A DNA stretch of 64,000 nt from Acidobacteriota bacterium (lineage in GTDB: Bacteria > Acidobacteriota > Terriglobia > Bryobacterales > UBA6623): assembly GCA_016125275.1 (NCBI GenBank), contig WGMB01000013.1, positions 61,097 to 125,096 of the forward strand. The letters are read 5' to 3'. The notes beneath the pieces were generated by a model. That model was not told the origin of the DNA, did no database searches, and saw only the letters and a list, made by a program, of their open reading frames with translations. Positions within the stretch are counted from its first letter, which is position 1. Every line of letters begins with the position of its first letter. The position numbers and the translations under genes are program-made. Of the stretch, positions 9,323 to 18,100 are shown in pieces.

Positions 9323-9512
9323 CGCGCCCAGTACAGATCGAAAGGTCCGCGTTTTTGTTGGTACTAAGGGTACTGTCCTGTGGTACCGTCTTGGTGAGGC
9401 GGGCCGGTTTGGAACATCCGGCTCGTCTCATCGATTCGATGGCGACTGGCGCGTTTCGCGCGAGCGATGCTCTGGGGGCCGTCGAATCCCTCCATCCGAC
9501 AACCCGCTCTTA
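9323..9512. other. Gene-free stretch between sulfatase and rpmB
   Basis: About 190 bases with no credible ORF before the terminator. It contains GGTACT/GGTACC direct and inverted copies near 9358-9400, a GCGCG/CGCGC hairpin near 9450, and a T-arm-like GTCGAATCCCTCC. I could not fold it into a tRNA because the matching acceptor strand is absent. It ends in a strong + strand terminator, so a short transcript (3'UTR or small RNA) is possible. Confidence 0.35.
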
Positions 9513-9514
9513 CG

Positions 9515-9547
9515 AGGCTTACCCTCCCCGGTAAGCCTCTTTTTTTG
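9515..9547 (+). terminator. Rho-independent terminator, + strand
   Basis: GAGGCTTACC, a short loop and GGTAAGCCTC, immediately followed by seven T. The nearest upstream + strand gene is the sulfatase ending at 9322, 190 bases away. Confidence 0.85.
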
Positions 9548-9668
9548 CCGGCTCGGCGAGTCTCGAGACGCACGTCCGCCCGAGAATCCCCATTGAGGAC
9601 CCCGGGCGGGAGGCGGAAATAATTGATATCGAAGGGGCGGCGCGACGACGACGCTGCGCCGACGGAGC

Positions 9669-9908
9669 TCAGCCGAGCTTGACGCCCTTGGCGCGCATCT
9701 CAGCGACGACGCTCTCGATGCCGCGCTTGTTGATGATCTTGATCGCCTTCGCCGTCAACCGCAGACGGACGAATCGCTTCTCGCTCGGAACCCAGAACCG
9801 CTTCCACTGCAAGTTGGGCTCGAACACGCGCCGCGTCTTGTTGTTGGCGTGCGAGACGTTGTTGCCCGACATCGGGCGCTTTCCGGTGATTGCGCAAACT
9901 TTGGCCAT
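9669..9908 (-). CDS. rpmB: 50S ribosomal protein L28
   Basis: 79 aa, the normal length for bacterial L28. It begins [20 protein letters not shown], the L28 signature, and ends [11 protein letters not shown]. It is a small basic protein of the large ribosomal subunit. It stands alone: rpmG is not adjacent, which is common in this phylum. A promoter candidate lies about 130 bases upstream. Confidence 0.97.
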   Translation of the reverse strand: MAKVCAITGKRPMSGNNVSHANNKTRRVFEPNLQWKRFWVPSEKRFVRLRLTAKAIKIINKRGIESVVAEMRAKGVKLG

Positions 9909-10034
9909 GTCTTTCTCGACCTCTCGTCGGTATGTCTCGAGCGCAAGCCTCCCCAGTCACTACAAACAGACCAGAACTGGCAGGAGGGCGGCGCAGAGGC
10001 CGCGGTTGAGCGCAGATCGAGCGCTAACCCTCTG

Positions 10035-10063
10035 AGAATATCACAAAACCGTGAAGGCGTCAG
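10035..10063 (-). promoter_or_regulatory. Putative rpmB promoter
   Basis: On the - strand CTGACG (10063-10058) is followed after 17 bases by TATTCT (10040-10035). This would start a leader of about 120 bases ahead of rpmB. Each hexamer matches the sigma-70 consensus at 4 of 6 positions. Confidence 0.4.
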
Positions 10064-10093
10064 GCCTTGGCGCTATGTTAGCTTGGGCGCGAG

Positions 10094-11086
10094 ATGCAAC
10101 GCACCGGTTCAGCCGCCCTCCTGCGAGTCGCGACGCTTTCGTTGGCCGCCCTGGCCTGGACCGCCGCCTCGGCTCTCCAGACGCCTACCGCCGAGCTGCA
10201 CTGGTACAAAGGCAACCTTCACACCCACACCATCAACTCCGACGGCGACAGCTCGCCGGACGCCGTGGCGCGCTGGTACAAGGAGCACCGCTACCACTTC
10301 CTGGCGCTCACCGATCACAACTACTTCACCGACCCGCAAGGGCTCAATTCCTTTCTGGCGGCCAAGGAAAAGTTTCTGCTGCTGCGCGGCGAAGAGGTCA
10401 CCGCCTCGGTGCACATCAACGCCTTCGGCCTGAGCAAGACGATCGAGCCGCTGCGATTGCCGACGATCTTCGAGACCCTGCAGCAGAACGTCGACCACAT
10501 TCGCGCCCAGGGCGCCATGCCGTCGCTCAACCATCCCAACTTCCACTGGGCCGTCTCGCAGGACGAGCTGGCGCGGGTCAACAACCTCAAGCTCTTCGAG
10601 GTCTACAACGGCCATCCGACCACCAACGAGCAAGGCGGCGGCGGATCGCCCAGCCTGGACGCCATGTGGGACCACGTCCTCGGCGCCGGCAAGCGCATGT
10701 GGGGCATCGCCGTGGACGACGCGCACTCGTTCAAGCAGCTCAGCCCCGACCTGTCCAACCCCGGCCGCGGCTGGATCCAGGTGCACGCCCGCGAGCTCAG
10801 CGAGAAGGCCCTGCTCGATGCGATCGACAAAGGCGACTTCTACGCTTCGACGGGCGTCGAGCTCGTCTCCCTCGATCGCGGCGCCGGGCGGCTGTCGCTG
10901 GAGATCAAGACCCGCGAGACCGAAAAGTACACGGTGCGCTTTCTGGGCAAGGGCGGCAAGACGCTCTTGGAGACCTTCGAGAACCCGGCCGAGTACCGCC
11001 TGAAGGGCGGCGAGCCGTACGTGCGGGCGCAGGTGATCGACTCCAACGGCCGCAAGGCTTGGACCCAGCCCGTCTTCGCCGAATAG
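10094..11086 (+). CDS. Exported PHP-domain metal-dependent phosphoesterase
   Basis: 330 aa with a signal peptide ending around ASAL. The PHP motif GNLHTHTINSDGDSSPD is at about residues 39-56, followed by 'FLALTDHNYF' and 'EVTASVHINAFG'. The histidines and aspartates are the multinuclear metal site of the PHP family. A later 'PSLNHPNFHW' and 'WGIAVDDAHSF' complete the site. A periplasmic hydrolase of phosphoesters is the family expectation; the true substrate is unknown. Confidence 0.83.
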   Translation: MQRTGSAALLRVATLSLAALAWTAASALQTPTAELHWYKGNLHTHTINSDGDSSPDAVARWYKEHRYHFLALTDHNYFTDPQGLNSFLAAKEKFLLLRGEEVTASVHINAFGLSKTIEPLRLPTIFETLQQNVDHIRAQGAMPSLNHPNFHWAVSQDELARVNNLKLFEVYNGHPTTNEQGGGGSPSLDAMWDHVLGAGKRMWGIAVDDAHSFKQLSPDLSNPGRGWIQVHARELSEKALLDAIDKGDFYASTGVELVSLDRGAGRLSLEIKTRETEKYTVRFLGKGGKTLLETFENPAEYRLKGGEPYVRAQVIDSNGRKAWTQPVFAE

Positions 11087-11131
11087 CCGCGACCCCCGGC
11101 TCGCAGCGACTCCTGCGCTAGAATCGGCGCG

Positions 11132-12646
11132 ATGTTGACCAGGACGTCCCGTCGAGAGTTTCTGTCAGCCACCGGAGCGGCGGCGCTGGCCGCCTGCGCC
11201 GGAACGCCCCGGGAAGACCCGCCGGCAAAACGCCCGAACATCCTGCTCGCCTACGCGGACGACATCTCCTACCCCCACATGGGCGCCTACGGGGCCAAGG
11301 GCCTGTCCACGCCGGCCTTCGACCGTGTGGCGGCCGAAGGCGCTCTGTTCCACCACTCCTACACCGGAGCGCCGTCGTGCACGCCTTCGCGGAGCTGCGC
11401 CCTCTCCGGCCAGCAACTCTACCGGCTCCGCGAGGCGGGCTGCCTGTTCGGCACGTTTCCCGCCGACATCGACGTCTACCCTCTCCTGCTCGAAGCGGCC
11501 GGTTACCACGTCGGCCACACGGCCAAGGGCTGGGCGCCCGGCGTCTTGGAACCCGGCGGCCGCACCGCCAGCCCCTGCGGCGAGCCCTATAACAAGCGCC
11601 GCTACCAGCCCGGCGAAGTTCTCGACGGAATGAACCTGAACAACTATGCCGAGAACTTCCGGGACTTCCTCGCCGCTCGGCCCGCCGGCGCGCCCTTCTG
11701 TTTTTGGTACGGAGCCACCGAGGCCCACCGCAAGTATCAGCCGGGCTCCGGCCTCGCGGCCGGCAAGAAGCTCGAGGACGTCGTCGTGCCGGAGTTCCTG
11801 CCCGACACCGACGAGACTCGCAGCGACATCCTCGACTCCTACATGGAGATCGAGTGGTTCGACCAGCACTTGGCCAAGATGCTGGCGATGATCGAAGAAG
11901 CCGGCGAGCTCGACGACACCATCGTGGTCGTGACCGCCGACAACGGCATGCCCTTCCCCCGGGCCAAGGCGACGCTCTACGACTGGGGCGTGCGCATGCC
12001 CTTGGCCATCCGCTGGGGAGCCAAGGTCCCGGCGGGCAAGACGGTTCACTCGCTGGTGCACCACACCGACTTCGCGCCGACCTTCCTGGAAGCCGCGGGA
12101 CTCCCCGTGCCGGAGGCTATGACCGGCCGCAGCCTCTTGCCGCTGCTCGAAGATCCCGACGCCCGCGATCCGGGCTGGAGCGACTTCACCGTCACAGCGA
12201 TCGAGCGCCACGCCTGGTGCCGCCCCGAGGGTGCGCTCTACCCCTCCCGCATGATCCGCACGCCCGACTATCTGTACATCCGCAACTACGAGCCGGAACG
12301 CTGGCCGTCGGGCGACCCGGACTTCCAGTCCTCGCACCAAGGCGTCTACGGCGAGATCGACAACGGCGCCTCGAAGACCTTTCTGCTGGCGAACCGGGAG
12401 AAGTTCCCGCGAGAGTTCGAGCTCTGCTGCGGCAAACGCCCGGCCGAGGAGCTCTACCAGACCGTCCAGGACCCCTGGCAGACCCGCAACCTGGCCGACG
12501 ACCCGGCCCACGCCGAACGCAAGAAGGAGCTGGCGGACCGCCTCGACGCCTACCTGGCGCAAACGGGCGACCCGCGCAGCCGCGGCGAATCGCCCTGGGA
12601 CGACTACCCCTACTACTTCGGCGATCTGGACCCGCGCAAGGCCTGA
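11132..12646 (+). CDS. Tat-exported sulfatase (heparan N-sulfatase-like)
   Basis: 504 aa. MLTRTSRREFLSATGAAALAACA combines a twin-arginine motif with a possible lipobox. Metal aspartates are in NILLAYADDISYPHMG. The FGly motif is C83-T-P-S-R87 within APSCTPSRSCALSG. 'VVVTADNGMPFPRAK' replaces the DHG of the 453-aa sulfatase upstream, which matches the sulfamidase-like branch (DNG). A glycan N- or O-sulfate is the likely substrate. It follows the PHP protein by 45 bases and may be cotranscribed. Confidence 0.88.
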   Translation: MLTRTSRREFLSATGAAALAACAGTPREDPPAKRPNILLAYADDISYPHMGAYGAKGLSTPAFDRVAAEGALFHHSYTGAPSCTPSRSCALSGQQLYRLREAGCLFGTFPADIDVYPLLLEAAGYHVGHTAKGWAPGVLEPGGRTASPCGEPYNKRRYQPGEVLDGMNLNNYAENFRDFLAARPAGAPFCFWYGATEAHRKYQPGSGLAAGKKLEDVVVPEFLPDTDETRSDILDSYMEIEWFDQHLAKMLAMIEEAGELDDTIVVVTADNGMPFPRAKATLYDWGVRMPLAIRWGAKVPAGKTVHSLVHHTDFAPTFLEAAGLPVPEAMTGRSLLPLLEDPDARDPGWSDFTVTAIERHAWCRPEGALYPSRMIRTPDYLYIRNYEPERWPSGDPDFQSSHQGVYGEIDNGASKTFLLANREKFPREFELCCGKRPAEELYQTVQDPWQTRNLADDPAHAERKKELADRLDAYLAQTGDPRSRGESPWDDYPYYFGDLDPRKA

Positions 12647-12655
12647 AGACTGCCG

Positions 12656-13087
12656 TCAGACCACCGGGTTGACGATTCGGACCCCGCGAAACCGATTGAA
12701 GTCCCGGTCGGCGGACCAGAGCTCTCGAACGCCGCTCTCTGCGCAAAGGGTGAACACTCGCGCATCATGGACGCGCGGACCGACCGTCTGCGTCTTCGCC
12801 AACGTCTCCCGCAGCCGCGCCCAATAGCCTTGCCGCTCCGCCAGCGCCTCGAAACCGGGCGACGCGGTCCATGCATCCACTTGGGCCAGCGCCTGCGCCA
12901 GCGTGCTGGGCGGCTGAAAGACCCGCGGATGGGTCACGATCGCCAAGAACTCGTGCAGACAAGGCCAAGGGATCGCCCAGCGCTGACCGCCCTCCGCCAA
13001 CTCCCGCAACTTCCGCTCCGCCTGCCTGTGCCAAGGCGAATCGGCGCGGTGGGCGTAGATCAAGATGTTGGTGTCGACGGCGATCAT
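12656..13087 (-). CDS. vapC: VapC-family PIN-domain toxin
   Basis: 143 aa. The PIN acidic residues are visible: MIAVDTNILIYAHR (first Asp), 'CLHEFLAIV' (Glu), 'VHDARVFTL' (Asp) and 'LWSADRDFNRF' (Asp). The domain is a Mg-dependent RNase. The ATG at 13087 overlaps the TGA of the antitoxin gene as ATGA. Convergent with, and 9 bases from, the sulfatase stop. Confidence 0.9.
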   Translation of the reverse strand: MIAVDTNILIYAHRADSPWHRQAERKLRELAEGGQRWAIPWPCLHEFLAIVTHPRVFQPPSTLAQALAQVDAWTASPGFEALAERQGYWARLRETLAKTQTVGPRVHDARVFTLCAESGVRELWSADRDFNRFRGVRIVNPVV

Positions 13088-13320
13088 GGCCGGGGTTCGT
13101 CGTAGGCGTAGTCGAGCAATTCCTCCCAACTCACGCCGGGGGCGAGACCCTCTCCGCGCACGCTCGCATCCGGCAGCCGGTAGGGCTCCCTCTCCAGGGG
13201 ATCGGCCAAAACGGCCCGGAGCCCCCTCTCCACGAGATCCCGGAGCGTCGTGTTGGTGGCGGCCGCCCTGGCTTTCGCCTCGTCGAAGAGACCGTCCGCG
13301 ATCTCGATGGTGGTCTTCAT
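13084..13320 (-). CDS. vapB: VapB-type antitoxin
   Basis: 78 aa from ATG at 13320: MKTTIEIADGLFDEAKARAA is the VapB N-terminus (ribbon-helix-helix). It is followed by 'TTLRDLVERGLRAVL' and an acidic, aromatic tail (WEELLDYAYDEPRP) that would plug the PIN active site. It should bind its own promoter; a suitable operator lies at 13354-13388. Confidence 0.88.
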   Translation of the reverse strand: MKTTIEIADGLFDEAKARAAATNTTLRDLVERGLRAVLADPLEREPYRLPDASVRGEGLAPGVSWEELLDYAYDEPRP

Positions 13321-13353
13321 GTCCTTGAGCCTACCAGCTCGAAGGCAGCCGTG

Positions 13354-13394
13354 ATATGGGCGTATGGGTGCTAAGAAACAACCCATATTGTCAA
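13354..13394 (-). promoter_or_regulatory. vapBC operator with TATGGG half-sites
   Basis: A 7-base inverted repeat ATATGGG / CCCATAT (13354-13360 and 13382-13388) has an extra direct TATGGG copy at 13363-13368. TTGACA on the - strand (13394-13389) abuts it. Location and architecture suit autorepression by the VapBC complex. The exact -10 is not clear. Confidence 0.5.
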
Positions 13395-13496
13395 CGATGG
13401 CCGCAGCGGCAAGCGCAGCCGGATCCGGGACCGACAACCCCCGCAGGATCGGCCTGCGGCTCCCCCGGCTTGATGCCGCGCGCGCGGAAAGTCACA

Positions 13497-14855
13497 ATGA
13501 ACATCGGCATGAACAATCCATCGGGCGCCTCTCGTCGTGACTTCCTCAGCCGGACCGCAGCCGGCCTCGCCGCCGCGTCGGCCGCGACCCAGCTTCGCGC
13601 CGCCGCCGGAGCCAAGGTCTCCGGCTCCAACGACCGCATCAACATCGGCATGATCGGCGTCGGCAACAAGGGCCGCGGACACCAGCGCCAGCTCGCCGCC
13701 CGCATCCAGGAGCAAGGCGACATCCAGGTCGTCGCCATCAGCGACATCTACTCCAAGCGCCTCACTGAAGCCGGCGAGCGCTCCAAGGTCGAATCCAAGA
13801 GCCTCTATCCCGACTACCGCGAGCTGCTGGCCCGCCCCGACATCGACGCCGTCTGGATCGCCACGCCCGACCACTGGCACGCCCCCATGGCCATCGACGC
13901 CATGCGCGCCGGCAAGGACGTCTATCTCGAAAAGCCCATGACCCTCACCATCGACGAGGCCCACAAGCTGGCCTCCGAGGTGAAGGCCACCGGCCGAGTC
14001 CTGCAGGTCGGCAGCCAGCACACTTCCGACCTCCGGTACCACCGCGCCCGGGAAGTCATCGAGAAGGGCTGGATCGGCAAGGTCCTGTGGGCGCAGAACA
14101 CCTACTCCCGCAACTCGGTCTACGGCGAGTGGAACTACCACATCGACGACGAGGGGACGCCTGAGAACATCGACTGGAAGGCCTTCCTGGGCTCGGCCCC
14201 CAAGCGGCCCTTCAGCCGGGACCGCTTCTTCCGTTGGCGGAAGTATTGGGACTATTCCGGCGGCATCGCCACGGACCTGTTCTATCACCGCCTCGCGCCG
14301 CTGGTGCAGATGGCCGGCATCGACTACCCCACCCGCGTAAGCGCGCACGGCGGCATCTACGTGCACAAGGACCGCGAGGTGCCCGACACCTACGCCACCA
14401 CCGTCGAGTTCCAGGACTGGTACGCCACCCTCTCGGCCTCGATGGGCAACGCCGCCGGCACGCAGCACTTGCCCACGGTCGTCTACGGCCACGAGGCGAC
14501 CATCCGGTTCGTCAACGGGGCCGTCCTGGTCACCCCGGAGTATCAGTTCCGCAAGAAGTTCCAGGAAGCCACCGGCAAGAGCGAGGAGCTGGTGATCGAG
14601 GTCGACCAGAAGGACGTGTCGGCGGATCACATCGCGAACTTCCTGGCCTCTGTCCGCAGCCGCGAGCAACCGGTCTTCAACGCCGACTTCGGATGCCGGG
14701 TGATGACGGCCATCAAGATGGGCGTCGACTCTTACCGCGAAGGCAAAATGCTGGCCTGGGACGCCTCCCGCCAACGCGTAGTCCAGCCGAAAGCCGACCG
14801 CCCCGGCTACGAAGGCGACGGCCAAAACCACGAAGAACCGCCCCGCAAAGGCTGA
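13497..14855 (+). CDS. Tat-exported Gfo/Idh/MocA family oxidoreductase
   Basis: 452 aa from ATG 13497 (GGAAAG upstream); longer readings lack a ribosome site. It has a twin-arginine signal SRRDFLSRTAAGLAAAS, then the NAD(P)-binding INIGMIGVGNKGRGH. It continues with 'VWIATPDHWHAPMAIDAMRAG' and an intact YLEKPMT, where the lysine is the conserved catalytic or cofactor residue. C-terminal substrate domain from about residue 190. Probably a periplasmic sugar oxidoreductase. Followed by two hairpins ending in a good terminator. Confidence 0.87.
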   Translation: MNIGMNNPSGASRRDFLSRTAAGLAAASAATQLRAAAGAKVSGSNDRINIGMIGVGNKGRGHQRQLAARIQEQGDIQVVAISDIYSKRLTEAGERSKVESKSLYPDYRELLARPDIDAVWIATPDHWHAPMAIDAMRAGKDVYLEKPMTLTIDEAHKLASEVKATGRVLQVGSQHTSDLRYHRAREVIEKGWIGKVLWAQNTYSRNSVYGEWNYHIDDEGTPENIDWKAFLGSAPKRPFSRDRFFRWRKYWDYSGGIATDLFYHRLAPLVQMAGIDYPTRVSAHGGIYVHKDREVPDTYATTVEFQDWYATLSASMGNAAGTQHLPTVVYGHEATIRFVNGAVLVTPEYQFRKKFQEATGKSEELVIEVDQKDVSADHIANFLASVRSREQPVFNADFGCRVMTAIKMGVDSYREGKMLAWDASRQRVVQPKADRPGYEGDGQNHEEPPRKG

Positions 14856-14879
14856 GAGCGTCGGTCCGGCAACCAAAAA

Positions 14880-14903
14880 GCCCCGGACTTCAGTCTGGGG
14901 CTG
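14880..14903. terminator. Hairpin 3' of the Gfo/Idh/MocA gene
   Basis: AGCCCCGGAC, a TTCA loop and GTCTGGGGCT form a 10-bp stem with one G-T pair and no T-run. It lies 25 bases after the stop and just before the stronger terminator, so it probably protects the 3' end of the mRNA. Confidence 0.5.
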
Positions 14904-14926
14904 CAACTCAGCCCCATTACATAGAA

Positions 14927-14956
14927 ACGGCCCCTCGCGAGAGGGGCCGTTTTTTT
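14927..14956. terminator. Bidirectional terminator shared by oxidoreductase (+) and tracrRNA (-)
   Basis: ACGGCCCCTC, loop GCGA, GAGGGGCCGT, then a run of seven T (14950-14956) on the + strand. Read on the - strand the same 10-bp stem is followed by TTTCTATG, a weaker U-tract. It is a suitable end for the tracrRNA gene that approaches from the right. Confidence 0.8.
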
Positions 14957-15044
14957 GTCGAGGACGCGGAAGCCCGGTCAATCCGGATCAGCGGAGCCTC
15001 GCGTGGCAAAACCCTTACTATGATCAGCTCGGGAAGCGCCGCTC

Positions 15045-15053
15045 AGATACACT
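15045..15053 (+). promoter_or_regulatory. Repeat-derived -10-like element pointing at cas9
   Basis: AGATACACT on the + strand is part of the anti-repeat and identical to the 3' end of the CRISPR repeat read on the - strand. TACACT resembles a -10; no -35 is seen. It lies about 55 bases before the cas9 ATG and overlaps the tracrRNA start site. Confidence 0.35.
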
Positions 15054-15060
15054 GTGCGCT

Positions 15061-15090
15061 ATTATTTGCCGGTAATTTTTCGGATGTCAA
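15061..15090 (-). promoter_or_regulatory. tracrRNA promoter
   Basis: On the - strand a perfect TTGACA (15090-15085), an 18-base spacer and AATAAT (15066-15061). Transcription should start near 15054, one base before the anti-repeat. It sits inside the cas9 leader. Confidence 0.7.
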
Positions 15091-15105
15091 GGGAGGTATC
15101 TTGCT

Positions 15106-18100
15106 ATGGCCCACGGATCGGGCGGCTACAGGCTTGGAATTGATCTCGGAACGAACTCTGTCGGGTGGGCGATCGTCGGCGGAAACCGCATCATCGCAAT
15201 GGGCTCTCGGATTTTCGACGCCGGGGTCCAGGGAGACATCGAGAAAGGGAAGGAAGAGCCGCGGAACGCTCAGCGCCGACAGGCTCGCCAGGTGAGGCGG
15301 CAGTCAGAGCGGCGTGCGCGTCGGCTGCGCAAGGTCTATAACCTGCTGGGGCGCCATGGACTGTTGCCGCCGGCGGGCGATCCCCAACAGCGGCACGACC
15401 TATTGCTGCAACTCGACGCTACGCTGCGGTCAAAGTCTCCGAAAAATAGGGCGTCCCCTCACGCGGATGCTCAGACTTGGCTCTACGGGCTGCGGGCTCG
15501 GGGCCTCGACGAGAAATTGGAACCTGACGAGCTCGGACGGGCGCTCTTTCATCTGGCTCAACGCCGAGGCTTCAAGTCGGGCCGTAAGGCCGCCTATACG
15601 CCCGAGGAGCAAGAAGATGAAGGGAAGGTGCAGGCCGGAATTGAGACCCTTCGGGAAAGGATGGCCACAGCAGGAGCTAGAACACTTGGGGAGTACTTTA
15701 GCAGCCTGGATCCCACGGAACGTGAGCAGCGCATTCGCGGCCTCTGGACTGCCAGGGATATGTACGCCCACGAGTTTGACGAAATCTGCAAGGCCCAGAA
15801 CGCCCACCAGCCCGAGTTGCTTTCTGATGCGTTGGTGGCAGACCTCCGCGAGGCCATGTTCTTTCAGCGCCCTCTCAAGAAGGTCCTGCCGGGTCGATGC
15901 GAGCTTGAGCCCGACCAGCGCCGCGCTCCGTTGGCCCATCCCGCGGCGCAGCGAATCCGGATGATCCAGGCGGTTAACAATTTGGCGCTTCGGCCGGCTC
16001 TCGGACGAGACATCGACCTGACCCAGGACCAACGCAATGCGATTCTCCACATGTTGGAGGCGCATGGCGACGTGACGATGGCCCGAGCGCGGCGCTTGAT
16101 CGGGGTCGGCAACAAGATGAAGTTCAACCTAGAGGAGGGCGGCGAAAAGAGACTCGTGGGAGACCGCACGGCGCAACACATGCGGCAGGCAATCGGGGAG
16201 CTCTGGGACTCGTTGACGCCAAGCCGGCAGGAGCGGATTGTGACCGAGTTACTCGAGGCTGACGACGACATACCAGCTCTCTCCCTCGGTCTCGCGCAAC
16301 GCTGGGGGCTCGAGCGAGACCAGGCCTTGGCGTTGGCCCGTACGAAGCTGGAGCCAGGCTACGCCGCGCTGTCGTTGAAGGCCATCCGGAAACTGTCGCC
16401 GTGCGTCGAGGCGGGCGAGCGTTTCGGAGCCGCTCGCGCCAAAGTATACGGCGCTTCGGCCCATGCCGGCCCGGCTGTCGACCTGTTGCCGCCGGTCCGC
16501 AGGCACAGGGGCGTACGAGAGGACGATGTCTTTGCGGCTCTCCGGAACCCCGCCGTGGAGCGCTCGCTGGCCGAGCTGCGCAAAGTGGTGAACTGCCTTC
16601 TCCGCAAGTACGGAAAGCCGGACCGCGTTCACGTCGAAGTTGCCCGAGATCTCAAAAATCCTCGGGACCTCCGGGCGCGGCTAAACAAGCGCCGCCTCGA
16701 CAATGAGAAGACCCGGGCCAAAGCGTTTGCCCAGATTCAGAAAGAGACCGGCAACCCCAGACCCAACCGCAAGGAGATCGAAGCGTATCTGCTGTGGGAA
16801 GAGTGTGGAGGATTCTGTCCCTACACCGGATTCTCGATCAGCCTCCGTGACCTTTTCGGCCCCGAGCCGCAGTTCGAAGTCGAGCACATCATCCCGCGCA
16901 GTCGCTCCCTCGACGATTCGTTCAACAACAAGACCCTGTGCCATCGCGACGCCAACCGCGACAAACGCAACAAGACCCCCTGGGAGGCCTTTGGGTCCGA
17001 TCCGGTCCGGTGGGAAGAGATCCTGCAGCGGGTGCGACGCTTCAAAGGGTTGTCCGCCAGATCAAAGCTCTCCCGATTCGAGAGTCCGGAAGTGCAGCTC
17101 GATGACTTCACTGAACGCCAGCTCAACGACACCCGCTACGCCTCCAAGCTTGCGGGCGACTATCTGGGTCTGCTGTTTGGCGGACGGGTCGACCCTGGCA
17201 ATAAGAAGCGCGTCCAAGTGAGTGCGGGCGGCTTGACGGCCCGACTGCGCGCCGAGTGGGGACTCAACGGTCTGCTTGACGACGGCGACACCAAAAATGG
17301 CGGCAGGGATATCAAGACTAGGGATGATCATCGGCACCATGCGGTGGATGCGCTCGTGATCGCTCTGACCGAAGAGAGGACGATCCAACAAATGGCTCGA
17401 GCGGCCGAACGGGCCGAAGAGCAGCATCGACGACGGTTGGATCTCGCCGCACCGTGGCCCAACTTCGTCCAACACGTTCGAGAAGCGGTCGATCAGATCG
17501 TGGTCTCGCACCGCGTCGATCGAAGGGTACAGGCCAAGATTCACGACGATACGCTCTACAGCAAGGCTTACCAGCGGACGCGGAAAGGCAAGCCTGTGGA
17601 AATGCGGCGTGTCCGCAAACCGTTGGAGAACATGTCGCCGAAGGAGATTGGGTCGATCGTCGATCCTGCCGTCCGAGCGGCTGTGGCGGCGAAGTTGGAG
17701 GAGCTCGGCGGCGACGTTAAGAAATTCCACGACCCTTCAAATCTGCCCAGCCTGCCCAACAAGAAAGGTGGGCGCACGCCCATCCGGTCGGCGAGGATCG
17801 AGAGAGCTCAATCCGTGCAAACGATTGGGAAAGGACCCCGCGAGCGTCATGTGGCCCTGGCCGCCAATCACCACCTGGAGGTCTATGCCAACCTCGACGA
17901 CGATGGCGATGAGATGCGCTGGCAAGGACGGCTGGTGTCGATGTATGAAGCGATGGCGCGTGTTCGAGCCCGGAAGATTGGTTCCGATGTGGCTGTTGTC
18001 GAAAAGGACCACGGGAAGAGGACAAAGTTCAAATTTTCACTGGCTCCCGGGGAGACGATAGAGTTGCAGGAACCCCAAGGCGAACCCCGGTTGTATATCG

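Larger units (their letters stand above)
14922..15054 (-). ncRNA. tracrRNA of the type II-C CRISPR-Cas9 system
   Basis: Recognised from an anti-repeat at 15017-15053. On the - strand its first 24 bases equal the first 24 of the + strand repeat (AGTGTATCTGAGCGG... CTTCCCG). After one inserted A, the last 12 (GCTGATCATAGT) match GCCGACCACAGC except for four C-to-T changes. All four keep G-U pairing with a crRNA made from the - strand. The anti-repeat is followed directly by AAGGGTTTTGCCACG, a nexus-like segment. A CGAGG...CCTCG stem follows, enclosing CCGG-ATTGA-CCGG, then the terminator hairpin at 14927-14950. Total about 130 nt. Promoter on the same strand: TTGACA-18-AATAAT. The end points are predicted, not measured. 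Confidence 0.82.

Noticed and set aside
9323..9512. tRNA or tmRNA-like signals (GTCGAATCCCTCC; on the other strand GGATTCGACGG)
   Set aside because: No matching acceptor stem or anticodon arm, and too little room for a tmRNA before the sulfatase gene.
13371..14981. 536-codon open frame on the - strand opposite the Gfo/Idh/MocA gene
   Set aside because: It is the antisense shadow of a clear family member; the composition (Val/Asp/Gly/His-rich) is typical of high-GC reverse frames and no domain is recognisable.
15029..15105. tracrRNA on the + strand, with the anti-repeat pairing to a + strand crRNA
   Set aside because: Although 24 bases could pair, the tail before cas9 is only about 50 bases with no nexus or terminator. 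On the - strand the whole repeat pairs, with a promoter, nexus-like segment and terminator in the right order.
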